64,000 bases of DNA from contig JAZOSU010000001.1 in the NCBI GenBank assembly GCA_045657265.1, forward strand, positions 10,146 to 74,145, in the 5' to 3' direction. A model generated the notes under the pieces. That model saw nothing but the letters and a program-made list of their open reading frames with translations. It searched no databases and had not been told where the DNA came from. The stretch comes from RGIG9041 sp045657265 (GTDB taxonomy: Bacteria > Bacillota > Clostridia > Oscillospirales > QAKW01). The translations under genes were made by a program, and so were the position numbers. Numbering within the stretch: the stretch's first letter is position 1; every line of letters starts with the position of its first letter. Shown piece after piece: positions 9,176 through 17,655 of the stretch.

Positions 9176-9183
9176 TATTATTT

Positions 9184-10167
9184 ATGATAAGAGTTGGTAT
9201 ATACGGTTACGGCAATCTGGGTCGCGGCGTTGAATCTGCTATCCGTCAGAATGACGATATGGAACTTTGCGCAGTTTTTACCCGTAGAAACCCCGATTCA
9301 CTTAAAATAAACACCGATGCTGTTCCCGTTGTAAACGTAGCTGATATAAAAAAATATACAGATAAAATAGACGTTATGATAATATGCGGAGGAAGTGCAA
9401 CAGATCTTCCCGAGCAAACTCCATCACTTGCAAAGCTTTTTAACGTAATTGATTCATTTGACACTCATGCAAAAATACCTGAGCATTTTGAAAACGTTGA
9501 TAAAGCCGCAAAACAAAACGGTCATACAGCTATGATTTCTGTAGGCTGGGATCCCGGTATGTTTTCTCTGAACAGAATGTATGCAGGAGCAGTTCTTCCT
9601 GATGGAGAAGACTATACTTTCTGGGGCAAAGGTGTAAGTCAGGGCCACTCAGATGCCATCCGCAGAATCGAGGGTGTCAAAGATGCCAAACAGTATACAG
9701 TCCCTGTGGATAAAGCTCTTGAATCTGTTCGCGCAGGTGATGCGCCAAATCTTTCAACAAGAGAAAAACACACACGCGAATGTTACGTTGTTGCACAAGA
9801 CGGAGCTGACCTTGAAAGAATCGAAAACGAAATAAAGACAATGCCAAACTACTTTGCTGATTATGATACAACGGTAAACTTCATAAGTCAGAGAGAACTT
9901 AATGAGAAACACAGCGGTATTCCACACGGCGGATTTGTAATCCGTAGCGGAAAAACAGGATTTAATCTTGAACACAAACACATAATTGAATACAGTCTTA
10001 AGCTTGATTCAAATCCCGAATTCACCGCATCTGTTATTGTAGCATACGCAAGAGCAACATACAGAATGAACAAAGAGGGTATGACAGGTTGTAAAACAGT
10101 ATTGGACGTTCCTCCTGCATATATCTCTCCTAAATCGGCCTCTGACCTCAGAAAAGAATTATTATAA
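9184..10167 (+). CDS. ddh: meso-diaminopimelate D-dehydrogenase
   Basis: The enzyme makes meso-diaminopimelate in one NADPH-dependent step from tetrahydrodipicolinate, supplying lysine and peptidoglycan cross-links. The 327-residue protein begins with the Rossmann motif GIYGYGNLGRG. It carries the family signatures CGGSATDLPEQ, SVGWDPGMFSLNR and GVSQGHSDAIRRI. It stands alone between its own palindromic promoter and a strong terminator. Confidence 0.93.
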   Translation: MIRVGIYGYGNLGRGVESAIRQNDDMELCAVFTRRNPDSLKINTDAVPVVNVADIKKYTDKIDVMIICGGSATDLPEQTPSLAKLFNVIDSFDTHAKIPEHFENVDKAAKQNGHTAMISVGWDPGMFSLNRMYAGAVLPDGEDYTFWGKGVSQGHSDAIRRIEGVKDAKQYTVPVDKALESVRAGDAPNLSTREKHTRECYVVAQDGADLERIENEIKTMPNYFADYDTTVNFISQRELNEKHSGIPHGGFVIRSGKTGFNLEHKHIIEYSLKLDSNPEFTASVIVAYARATYRMNKEGMTGCKTVLDVPPAYISPKSASDLRKELL

Positions 10168-10173
10168 TATACA

Positions 10174-10208
10174 AAAAGAGATGAGATTTTTAAAATCTCA
10201 TCTCTTTT
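10174..10208 (+). terminator. ddh terminator
   Basis: A perfect 17-bp inverted repeat (AAAAGAGATGAGATTTT) with a single unpaired central base follows ddh by a few bases. Confidence 0.8.
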
Positions 10209-10235
10209 CAGACTGTCAAAAAACTATATAAATGC

Positions 10236-10268
10236 CCCCCGTTTCTTCTATTATACCAGAAACGGGGG
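10236..10268. repeat. subterminal hairpin inside the miniature element
   Basis: Arms CCCCCGTTTCT and AGAAACGGGGG pair perfectly around an 11-base loop, just inside the left end. It may limit readthrough into the transposase frame. Confidence 0.7.
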
Positions 10269-10283
10269 TGTGTTTATGGAAGC

Positions 10284-10532
10284 GTGAAAAAAGACGCAAG
10301 AAACGAAGTGATGATCGTAGATATAGAGGGGTTGGCGCCTCAAAATCACCTGCTACGCAAAGCGGAAAGAGTAATGGATTATGAGTGGTTGAAGGAAGAT
10401 ACAAACCATGGGAATATATCTATGATGAAGCAAACGATCAATATATTTGTCCACAAGGCCAACCACTTCGTCATACAACCACAAACAGAGAAGGAAAACG
10501 GACTTACCGCAGTACACCAAAGAACTGTATAA
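10284..10532 (+). pseudogene. IS1182-type transposase remnant
   Basis: From a GTG at 10284 the frame encodes EVMIVDIEGLAPQNHLLRKA, close to the conserved N-terminus of IS1182-family transposases. From about 10391 a different frame reads KPWEYIYDEANDQYICPQGQ and continues to STPKNC, the family's cysteine-rich middle region. Most of the N-terminal domain and the whole catalytic C-terminus are missing, so no active transposase is made. Confidence 0.75.
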
Positions 10533-10569
10533 AAACCACTGCTTTATTGCTTTGAAAACAGTGGTTTTT
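10531..10569 (+). terminator. hairpin at the right end of the miniature element
   Basis: Arms AAAAACCACTG and CAGTGGTTTTT pair over 11 bp and end in a T run that is part of the right terminal repeat. Confidence 0.6.
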
Positions 10570-10580
10570 TGACAGTCTAC

Positions 10581-10615
10581 AAAAATGGCTTTAGTACAAA
10601 ACTAAAGCCATTTTT
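10581..10615. terminator. intrinsic terminator after yfcE
   Basis: A perfect 14-bp stem (AAAAATGGCTTTAG, 7-base loop) has A and T runs on both sides. It lies directly after the minus-strand phosphodiesterase stop. Confidence 0.8.
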
Positions 10616-10619
10616 TATG

Positions 10620-11162
10620 TTATAAGTTTTCTTGTTTATAAATTCTTCCATCCACCGTATAGAATGTAACCGTATCATTTTCAAGTATAATACAGCTATG
10701 TTCTGAACTTTCTTTAGGTATCGAAACTGAGCCTGGATTAAGATATATAAATCCGTCGTTTCTGTCAAAGGCAGGTATGTGTGTATGACCGTTAACAAGT
10801 ATACTTCCCTTTACGAAAGGCGGAAGATTCTGCGGATTATATTTATGTCCGTGAGTTACAAAGAAACTGTTATTTCCGTCATAAATCATAATATATTCCG
10901 CAAGGCAAGGGAAAGAAAGCACCATCTGGTCAACTTCTGCTTCACAGTTACCTCTTACGCAAAGCAGTTTTTCTGCGCAGTTATTAAGAAGTTCTATTAC
11001 TTTTTTAGGCGCATATTCTTTCGGAAGCTCGTTTCTCGGTCCATGATAAAGTATATCTCCCATAAGAACAATTTTATCAACTGCCTGTTTTTTTGCAAGT
11101 TCAAGCATTTTCTCACAGTAGTACGCCGAGCCGTGAATATCTCCTGCAAACATTATTTTCAT
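10620..11162 (-). CDS. YfcE-type metallophosphoesterase
   Basis: This 180-residue calcineurin-like phosphodiesterase has all five metal-site motifs: GDIHG at 7-11, GDILYHGPR, GNCE, THGHKYN and NGHTH. Relatives hydrolyse phosphodiesters of unknown physiological identity. The ATG overlaps the walJ stop (ATGA), and it is the last gene of a minus-strand operon that begins with the SLH phosphoesterase. It is not a duplicate of that larger enzyme; length and motif spacing differ. Confidence 0.85.
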   Translation of the reverse strand: MKIMFAGDIHGSAYYCEKMLELAKKQAVDKIVLMGDILYHGPRNELPKEYAPKKVIELLNNCAEKLLCVRGNCEAEVDQMVLSFPCLAEYIMIYDGNNSFFVTHGHKYNPQNLPPFVKGSILVNGHTHIPAFDRNDGFIYLNPGSVSIPKESSEHSCIILENDTVTFYTVDGRIYKQENL

Positions 11163-11884
11163 AATTCTATCTCCATATCAGGTTCTGCAGTATAAACTTC
11201 TACACTGTCAAAACCGTATTTTAAAAGTTCGTCCATAGCCGTAGATTTTGCCAGAAGCGGTGTATTATTATGTTCACTTATATGAGCAAGTACCGCTTTT
11301 TTCATTCCTTTTGATGCAAGATACGCAAGTGTTTTTGCACAGTCTTTATTACAAAGATGACCGCACTCCGACAGTATTCTCGCCTTAAGATTTGGCGGAT
11401 AGGGTCCGTATTTGAGCATCTGTTCATCGTGGTTACTTTCCAGAACAACAGTATCTGCGCCCACAAGATTTTCAAGTATCTCGTCACTTACAATACCTGT
11501 ATCGGTAGCAATACAAACCGAAGTATCCCCGAAAGATATCTTATATCCGCAACAAGGAACATCGTGAGACAGTTTAAAAGCCTCAACTTTAAAGCCGTCA
11601 ATACAAACAGGTGAGCAAAAGTTCTCGCACATATCAACGCATACACCTGAATAAAAAGGAATATCGAGGTTTCTTTTAAGGGTTGCAAGGTTTTTAGTAT
11701 GGTCAGAATGAGAATGGGTTACAAAAACAGCCTTAAGCGACAATTTATCAAGCCCGAAACGGTCTAAAACAGTACAAAGACTGCGGAGTGATACTCCGCA
11801 GTCTATAAGAATTGTTTTGCCGTTATTTTCTATAAGAGCAGCATTATTTTTACTGCCCGATGCAATTATTATAAGTCTTTTCAT
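11159..11884 (-). CDS. walJ: WalJ/YycJ-like metallo-beta-lactamase-fold hydrolase
   Basis: This is a 241-residue cytosolic hydrolase with the metal motif THSHSDH at 56-62, a later SHDVPCCGY stretch, and Asp in ATDTG. It resembles the WalJ/YycJ family, linked in Firmicutes to coordination of cell-wall metabolism with DNA replication. It is often next to the WalRK genes, but those are not here. The ATG shares a base with the stop of the upstream SLH phosphoesterase (TAATG), implying coupled translation. Confidence 0.8.
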   Translation of the reverse strand: MKRLIIIASGSKNNAALIENNGKTILIDCGVSLRSLCTVLDRFGLDKLSLKAVFVTHSHSDHTKNLATLKRNLDIPFYSGVCVDMCENFCSPVCIDGFKVEAFKLSHDVPCCGYKISFGDTSVCIATDTGIVSDEILENLVGADTVVLESNHDEQMLKYGPYPPNLKARILSECGHLCNKDCAKTLAYLASKGMKKAVLAHISEHNNTPLLAKSTAMDELLKYGFDSVEVYTAEPDMEIEL

Positions 11885-14800
11885 TAAATATCAGCAGCGT
11901 AAAGAATCTGTGCCAAAGATGCACGTGTAATTACTGTTTTCGGTTCAAATTTACCGTTGCCTGTACCTGAAACAACTCCTGCTTTTGCCATTGCAGCAAC
12001 TGATGTTTTAGCCCAGTCACTTACATCCGCAAAATCTACAAAATCACATTTTTCTTCTACGGGGAATTTTTCAGGGTACATATTGCAGATAAGTGTACAA
12101 AGCTGTTCACGTGTAAGTTCCATATCGGGTGAGAATGTTGTCTCTGACGTGCCGTATGTAACTTTGTTTTCATAGCACCAAGCAACAGCTGCAGCATAGT
12201 AAGCCTTTTCATCTACGTCCTTGAAAGGAGTCGCTTTAATGTCTGCTTTTGAAAGATCAGCATTTTCAAGGTTTGCAAGTACAACCGCAGCCTGAGCGCG
12301 AGTTACTTTATCTTCGGGAGCAAATTTATCATCGCCTACACCAACCATAAGGTTCTGCTCTGTTGTATAGTCTACAGCATCGCTGTACCAAGCATCGTCA
12401 TCTACGTCTGTATAATCAGTTTTGGTAACAGTTGTATCAACTGTATTGGTTTTTATAGCGCTACCGCTCTGGCTTAGAGCAGTAACTGTGATTATACCGT
12501 CTGCAAAATTAAGTTTTGTTGCAACTGTACCGTCGCCTTTGTATGAACCGTTACCTGCAATTGCATAGCTCTGAGCTCGGTAATCTCTTGCATTGAAGTA
12601 TGAGGTTTCTGAATCTGAAAATACTGCAAGGTCTGTACCTAATGTATTAAGCACTTTGTTATAATCTGTACCAAGGTTATTATAAAGTTCTGCGCTTTCT
12701 GAGAACACAAGATTATATGTGCTGTCTCCATATGACTGACCTTTAAGCCAGCCAAGTTGTTTTACACGTACATTTTCAAAAACTGCAAGTCCGTTATAGT
12801 ATACTGCATCATCAGCAATTTTTGACGCAGTGTCAAGAATTATTGTTGATACCGGACCAAACTCAACTTTATTGTAGAACTGACCTGTTCTGACCTGTAT
12901 GTCATTTATAACGTAAGGTGCAAAATCACCCTGTATTTCAGAGTTACCACGAACAAAGTATACAGGTTTTTTACCGTTTGAAACAATGCCCATACCATAA
13001 AGCATTTCTACAAAGTCTGTAGGTGACTGCATATTCTGAGCAACGCTTCCGTTCATTACGATAACGTCAGCGGTTTTTGCCATATTACGTACTTTGGTAT
13101 ACATTTTATCTGATTCTTCCCACTGAGAAACAACCAGCATTTCAACGTCTTCGCCGTCGTCATAACCGTCAAAGTCAATAAGACCTGTTGAAATTTCAAT
13201 ACCAAGTTCCATATTCGTTGTGTATTCAACGTTCATTATGTGACGTGATACACATTCGTATTTGCCCATCTCAAGATATTTCTTAGGAACAATTACAGAG
13301 TGTATGTTTTTATTACCTGCGTTTGCTGAAAGCAACTCAAGTTTATTTGAGTTTATTCTGTAATAACCTGATGCTGAATCAGAGAATTTATAAATTTTAC
13401 CGTCTACATTAACTCTCACCTCGCCTGTTGCAGACTCTCCATGAGTTGTAGACCATACTACGTTGTAGTATTTATTTCCTACATCAAAAACTACGGGTTT
13501 TGAAAGGAATTTGAAAGAAGTATCGTTAGCTACTGTTGTTAAACCGACTTTATTATCGTCGTTTGCTTTATAGTAATCAGGATTTCTATAGTCAGCAGGT
13601 TTAATGTCTTCTACGTATCCTTCAATTATATTTTGTTCATTAAGTCCTGCCTGTATTTCGAATTTTGTTGAAATAGGACCTTCACTTGTTGCGGCAGTTG
13701 TTGTGATAACACCGTTTTTAAGAGTAAACTGGCTGGCAACAAATTGTTTTGCACCTTTATGCTTATAGTGAAATCCGCCTACCCATACAGGAAAAGTTGT
13801 ACAATAGGAATGTCCTTCAACATACTGATCAAACTTGGCATATGCTGTTCCATCATCATTTACTGATTCAGCTATCAATGCTTCAAAGTCTTTGTCTAAT
13901 GTTTTTGAAATAAGCTTATATCCTGTAGGAGTACACATCTGAAGGTAATGAGTATGGCCTGAAACCAGATAGTCTGTGCCGTATTCTGAGAAGAATTTTG
14001 TCCAGTCATTGCCGTAATGTTTGTTTGTATCTCCGCCGTGGCTGAGGACTATTTTATACTGAGAATCTTTATTGTTATAACCGTCCAGACCTGAAAGCCA
14101 ATATGTCTGTTCTTTACGGTAGTTATCGAAGCTTGCAAAGCCTGTATACTCATGGTGTGTATCAACTTTATCTTCACCATAGTCTACAACAATGGAAGAA
14201 AGGGGACCGTAATCAAAAGTAAAATACAATTCGCCTGTATCACCTGCAAGATATTCTTTTATATATGTAGAATATTTAGAACGTGTTTCGTGGTTACCTC
14301 TTGTATATGCTACAGGGATAGTACCCCCTGTAAGAAGCTCTGCCAGTTTGATAATATACTCAATAGAATGAGTGTCTTGTGACATCATTTTGCCATGAGT
14401 GTATGTAGTAATATCACCAAGCATAAACAACATATCGGCAGTTTTGGCAGGAAGGTTATTTACTGCTGTTTTTACTATATTCATATCGATACCGTGAGTA
14501 TCGGTAACTGTCCAGATATTGATTTCTTGCTGATTATGATATCCTTTGAATGAACGTGTTACAGAACAGGTATTACCATAAACTGCCGAATAGCCCACAC
14601 GGTCTGTCACCGCTGTTGATTTTACAGTATAACTTCCTGCACCGTCGAGATGCTCTTTGGGAACCTGTACACTATGCATAGTATCATCAGTACGCACAAT
14701 ACCGTTTTCTTCATCATATACACGATAAAGGGTTCCGTTATATGTATACTCTACGTAACCTGTACCTGCTACATCTGTCGTCCAAACAACATTATATATT

Positions 14801-14922
14801 TCACCGCCGACAAAAACTGCCGGATTAGTCAGGATATTTATCGCTGTGGCAGCCGAAGCAAAACATGTAAAGGATGAAAGAATTAAAACAAATGTAAGAA
14901 GTATTGCTAAAAATCTCTTCAT
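11884..14922 (-). CDS. secreted tandem metallophosphoesterase with SLH anchor
   Basis: The protein has 1012 residues from the ATG at 14922, chosen because GAGG lies 8 bases upstream; an ATG seven codons earlier has no ribosome site. It has a signal peptide, then two copies of an Ig-like plus calcineurin-like phosphoesterase module, then three SLH repeats from about 830. Copy one has the full metal site: TDTHG near 142, GDITTY, GNHE near 208 and GHTH near 320. Copy two keeps the fold but has SQWEE, NGSVA, GNSE and SDSET at those places and should be inactive. It is cell-surface bound. The substrate is unknown. Confidence 0.85.
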   Translation of the reverse strand: MKRFLAILLTFVLILSSFTCFASAATAINILTNPAVFVGGEIYNVVWTTDVAGTGYVEYTYNGTLYRVYDEENGIVRTDDTMHSVQVPKEHLDGAGSYTVKSTAVTDRVGYSAVYGNTCSVTRSFKGYHNQQEINIWTVTDTHGIDMNIVKTAVNNLPAKTADMLFMLGDITTYTHGKMMSQDTHSIEYIIKLAELLTGGTIPVAYTRGNHETRSKYSTYIKEYLAGDTGELYFTFDYGPLSSIVVDYGEDKVDTHHEYTGFASFDNYRKEQTYWLSGLDGYNNKDSQYKIVLSHGGDTNKHYGNDWTKFFSEYGTDYLVSGHTHYLQMCTPTGYKLISKTLDKDFEALIAESVNDDGTAYAKFDQYVEGHSYCTTFPVWVGGFHYKHKGAKQFVASQFTLKNGVITTTAATSEGPISTKFEIQAGLNEQNIIEGYVEDIKPADYRNPDYYKANDDNKVGLTTVANDTSFKFLSKPVVFDVGNKYYNVVWSTTHGESATGEVRVNVDGKIYKFSDSASGYYRINSNKLELLSANAGNKNIHSVIVPKKYLEMGKYECVSRHIMNVEYTTNMELGIEISTGLIDFDGYDDGEDVEMLVVSQWEESDKMYTKVRNMAKTADVIVMNGSVAQNMQSPTDFVEMLYGMGIVSNGKKPVYFVRGNSEIQGDFAPYVINDIQVRTGQFYNKVEFGPVSTIILDTASKIADDAVYYNGLAVFENVRVKQLGWLKGQSYGDSTYNLVFSESAELYNNLGTDYNKVLNTLGTDLAVFSDSETSYFNARDYRAQSYAIAGNGSYKGDGTVATKLNFADGIITVTALSQSGSAIKTNTVDTTVTKTDYTDVDDDAWYSDAVDYTTEQNLMVGVGDDKFAPEDKVTRAQAAVVLANLENADLSKADIKATPFKDVDEKAYYAAAVAWCYENKVTYGTSETTFSPDMELTREQLCTLICNMYPEKFPVEEKCDFVDFADVSDWAKTSVAAMAKAGVVSGTGNGKFEPKTVITRASLAQILYAADI

Positions 14923-14973
14923 AATACAAACCTCATTTCGCAATATAGTGGATATTCCACTCCACTTTACAAC

Positions 14974-15003
14974 ATTATACTATTAATAAGTACACTTTGT
15001 CAA
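14974..15003 (-). promoter_or_regulatory. promoter of the SLH phosphoesterase operon
   Basis: The minus strand carries consensus TTGACA and TATAAT with an 18-bp spacer. A small inverted repeat (AGTGGA-TAT-TCCACT at 14948-14962) lies in the leader between promoter and ribosome site. Confidence 0.75.
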
Positions 15004-15012
15004 CAAAAAAAG

Positions 15013-15047
15013 CAAGGCTATAAAAACAATTAATTTTCATAGCCTTG
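15013..15047 (-). terminator. terminator after purC
   Basis: Arms CAAGGCTAT and ATAGCCTTG pair with a 17-base loop. A run of seven T follows on the minus strand, ending the operon that runs from trmL to purC. Confidence 0.7.
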
Positions 15048-15083
15048 TTGTTTTTTGAGCGTGGAACTATCTTTAAGTTTCTA

Positions 15084-15767
15084 TTATCTGTTAAGGATAA
15101 GTTTTGTAAGTTCTACAGGTTCAACGATTTTGCCGTCTTTATAAACACGCATATTACCTGATGCGATTTCGTCTATAAGAATTACTTCATTTCCATTGTA
15201 ACCGAACTCAAATTTGATATCCCAGAGATCGAGTCCGATGGTTTTAAGGTCATCTGCAACTATCTTTGTGATTTTAAGTGTCTGCTCTTTCATGCTTTCA
15301 AACATATCAAGTGACATAACGCCGAGAGCTGCAAGACCTTCGCCTGTTACAAGAGGATCGCCTTTTTCGTCATTTTTAAAGGTGCATTCAACGTAACCGC
15401 CTTCTAAAACGGTACCGTCTTCAATATATTCGCCGTATCTGCGGATAAAGCTGCTTGTTGCAACAAGTCTGCAAATTACTTCAAGACCGTGTCCGAAAAC
15501 TTTGCCGGGAAGAACTTCCATTGTAGCATCGTCTATATTTGCTGATACGTAGTGAGTCTTGATTCCTGCTTTTTTCAAAAGCTCAAAATAATAAACAGAT
15601 GTTTCAAGATTGGCTTTACCTATACCTTCAATTGTAAGACCTACTGTGTTTTCGCCGGGATCAAACACGCCGTCTTTACCGGTACAGTCATCTTTGAATT
15701 TAAGCATAACGTTACCGTTATCAAGTTCATATACGTCTTTGGTTTTGCCTTGGTAAACTTTTTTCAT
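15084..15767 (-). CDS. purC: SAICAR synthetase, compact variant
   Basis: The 227-residue protein matches phosphoribosylaminoimidazole-succinocarboxamide synthase, which joins aspartate to CAIR in purine synthesis. It starts with the nucleotide-site motif YQGKTKDVYEL and has the later signature DLWDIKFEFGY followed by LIDEIASGNMR. The segment KDDCTGKDGVFDPGEN replaces the usual S-A-F-D-G region, marking the divergent short clostridial form. It is the last gene of the trmL-to-purC operon; no other purine gene is nearby. Confidence 0.85.
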   Translation of the reverse strand: MKKVYQGKTKDVYELDNGNVMLKFKDDCTGKDGVFDPGENTVGLTIEGIGKANLETSVYYFELLKKAGIKTHYVSANIDDATMEVLPGKVFGHGLEVICRLVATSSFIRRYGEYIEDGTVLEGGYVECTFKNDEKGDPLVTGEGLAALGVMSLDMFESMKEQTLKITKIVADDLKTIGLDLWDIKFEFGYNGNEVILIDEIASGNMRVYKDGKIVEPVELTKLILNR

Positions 15768-15796
15768 ATTTTTAAACTCCTTTAAGTTTTTTTACT

Positions 15797-17167
15797 TTAA
15801 TTATTTCCGGCAATATATCTTGCCACGTGAACTCCGCTTGCCGATGCGTGAGACAGTGAATGTGTTATTCCGCTACAGTCACCTATAACGAAAAGCCCTT
15901 TGTGTTTTGTTTCGAGATTTTCGTCTATAGCAACTTCCATATTATAAAACTTGACTTCAACACCGTACAGCAATGTATCAACATTAGCCGTACCGGGTGC
16001 CACTTTATCAAGAGCATAAATCATTTCGATTATACCGTCAAGTATTCGTTTGGGAATTACAAGACTAAGGTCTCCCGGTGTTGCCGCAAGTGTCGGAATT
16101 GTGAAAGAATCTCTGATTCTGTCAGGGGTACTTCTTCTTCCCTGTATAAGATCGCCGAAACGCTGAACTATGACTCCGCCGCCGAGCATATTAGAAAGTC
16201 TGGCAACACTCTCACCGTAACCGTTACTGTCTTTAAACGGTTCGGAAAAATGTTTAGCAACAAGAAGAGCAAAGTTTGTGTTTTCAGTCTGTTTTGCAGG
16301 GTCTTCATAGCTGTGTCCGTTAACGGTAACAATTCCGTTTGTGTTTTCATTAACAACGGCACCTTTGGGGTTCATACAGAAAGTACGCACAAGGTCACCG
16401 TATTTTTCTGTGCGGTATACTATCTTACTTTCGTAAAGTTCGTCTGTAAGATGGTCAAAAACCGCCGCAGGAAGCTCTACTCTGACGCCTATATCAACTC
16501 GGTTACTCTTTGTGGGAATTTCAAGATTTTCGCAAACGCTTTCCATCCATTTACTGCCGCTTCTTCCTGCAGAAATAATACACTTATCGGATTCATATGT
16601 ATCGCCGTTTGCAATAACTTTATATCCCGATTCGGTCTTGTCAACTTTTTCAACCGCTGTGTTAAATTTAAACTCCGCTTTTTCTTTAAGTTCGTTATAT
16701 ATGTTTTCAAGAACCACGTAGTTTATATCAGTACCCAGATGTCTTACCGAAGCATCAAGCAGATGAAGTCCGCTCTGAAGACATTTCTTTTTCAATGCAG
16801 TATTTTCAGTGGAATAAAGTTTTGTTCCCTCTCCGCCGTGCGAAATATTAATTTCATCTACATAGTGCATAAGAGAAAGTGCTGTTTCTCTTCCGATATA
16901 TTCGTAAAGAGTACCGCCGAATTGATTTGTAATATTGTATTTACCGTCAGAAAATGCTCCCGCACCGCCAAAACCGTTCATAATAGAACAGGGTTTACAA
17001 CCTATACAACTTTTGATTTTTTTACCGTCAATAGGACATTTTCTTTTAGAAAGTGGATTACCCGCTTCCAAAACGAGAATTTTAAGAGCCGGATTTAATT
17101 TAACAAGTTCGTAGCAGGAAAATATCCCGCCCGGACCTGCTCCGATTATAATGACATCGTATTTCAT
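15797..17167 (-). CDS. FAD-dependent dehydrogenase (COG2509-type)
   Basis: This is a 456-residue flavoprotein. GAGPGGIFSCYEL at the N-terminus is the FAD Rossmann motif, and the C-terminal VIGDCSGITHSLSHASASG completes the flavin site. A four-cysteine stretch at about residues 44-61 (KRKCP, then SCIGCKPC) leads into the glycine-rich GFGGAGAFSDGK. This is typical of an uncharacterised FAD-dependent dehydrogenase family. It lies between a cyclophilin and purC. The reaction is unknown; the cysteine cluster could bind metal or act in redox. Confidence 0.85.
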   Translation of the reverse strand: MKYDVIIIGAGPGGIFSCYELVKLNPALKILVLEAGNPLSKRKCPIDGKKIKSCIGCKPCSIMNGFGGAGAFSDGKYNITNQFGGTLYEYIGRETALSLMHYVDEINISHGGEGTKLYSTENTALKKKCLQSGLHLLDASVRHLGTDINYVVLENIYNELKEKAEFKFNTAVEKVDKTESGYKVIANGDTYESDKCIISAGRSGSKWMESVCENLEIPTKSNRVDIGVRVELPAAVFDHLTDELYESKIVYRTEKYGDLVRTFCMNPKGAVVNENTNGIVTVNGHSYEDPAKQTENTNFALLVAKHFSEPFKDSNGYGESVARLSNMLGGGVIVQRFGDLIQGRRSTPDRIRDSFTIPTLAATPGDLSLVIPKRILDGIIEMIYALDKVAPGTANVDTLLYGVEVKFYNMEVAIDENLETKHKGLFVIGDCSGITHSLSHASASGVHVARYIAGNN

Positions 17168-17179
17168 CTAAATCTTTCC

Positions 17180-17650
17180 TTATTTGACATATACGTTTTT
17201 GATTATCTGATCCTCAAGAGGTCTGTCTCTCATATCAGTATCACACTCTGCAATTCCATCGACTGCATCCATACCCGATACAACCTTACCAAATGCGGCA
17301 TACTGACCATCAAGATGAGGTGCATCCTGATGCATAATGAAGAACTGACTGCCTGCGCTGTTTGGCATCATTGAACGCGCCATTGAAATAACACCGCGTG
17401 TATGTTTTATGTCGTTATGAACACCGTTTGCTTCAAATTCACCTTTAATTGTATGACCGGGACCGCCTGTTCCTGTTCCGTGGGGACAACCGCCCTGAAT
17501 CATAAAACCTTTTATAACACGGTGGAAAATAAGTCCGTCATAAAAACCGTCTTCAACAAGTTTTGTAAAGTTTTCACATGTTATGGGAGCTTTGTCGGGA
17601 TAAAGCTCGATTTCTATTTTCTTTCCGTTTTCAAGTTCAATTACTATCAT
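17180..17650 (-). CDS. cyclophilin-type peptidyl-prolyl isomerase
   Basis: This 156-residue cytosolic protein speeds cis-trans isomerisation of prolyl bonds. The core motifs FHRVIKGFMIQGGCP and GSQFFIMHQDAPHLDGQYAAFG include the catalytic Arg and the Phe, Gln and His of the substrate pocket. There is no signal peptide. It lies five bases after murA and before the FAD protein. The client proteins are unknown. Confidence 0.92.
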   Translation of the reverse strand: MIVIELENGKKIEIELYPDKAPITCENFTKLVEDGFYDGLIFHRVIKGFMIQGGCPHGTGTGGPGHTIKGEFEANGVHNDIKHTRGVISMARSMMPNSAGSQFFIMHQDAPHLDGQYAAFGKVVSGMDAVDGIAECDTDMRDRPLEDQIIKNVYVK

Positions 17651-17655
17651 TGTTT

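Larger units (their letters stand above)
10210..10578. mobile_element. IS1182-family miniature (non-autonomous) element
   Basis: Perfect 15-bp terminal inverted repeats (AGACTGTCAAAAAAC at 10210-10224, complement at 10564-10578) bound a 369-bp element. Inside are an 11-bp hairpin at 10236-10268, a decayed transposase fragment, and a hairpin at 10531-10569. Two widely separated transposase segments are brought together, so it is an internally deleted derivative that could only move with a helper transposase. No target-site duplication is obvious. It lies between the ddh terminator and the yfcE terminator. Confidence 0.75.

Noticed and set aside
15860..17098. A 412-codon open frame opposite the FAD dehydrogenase gene
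   Set aside because: It is rich in Cys, Phe, Asn and His with no domain, and lies entirely antisense to a well-supported gene. It is a codon-bias shadow.
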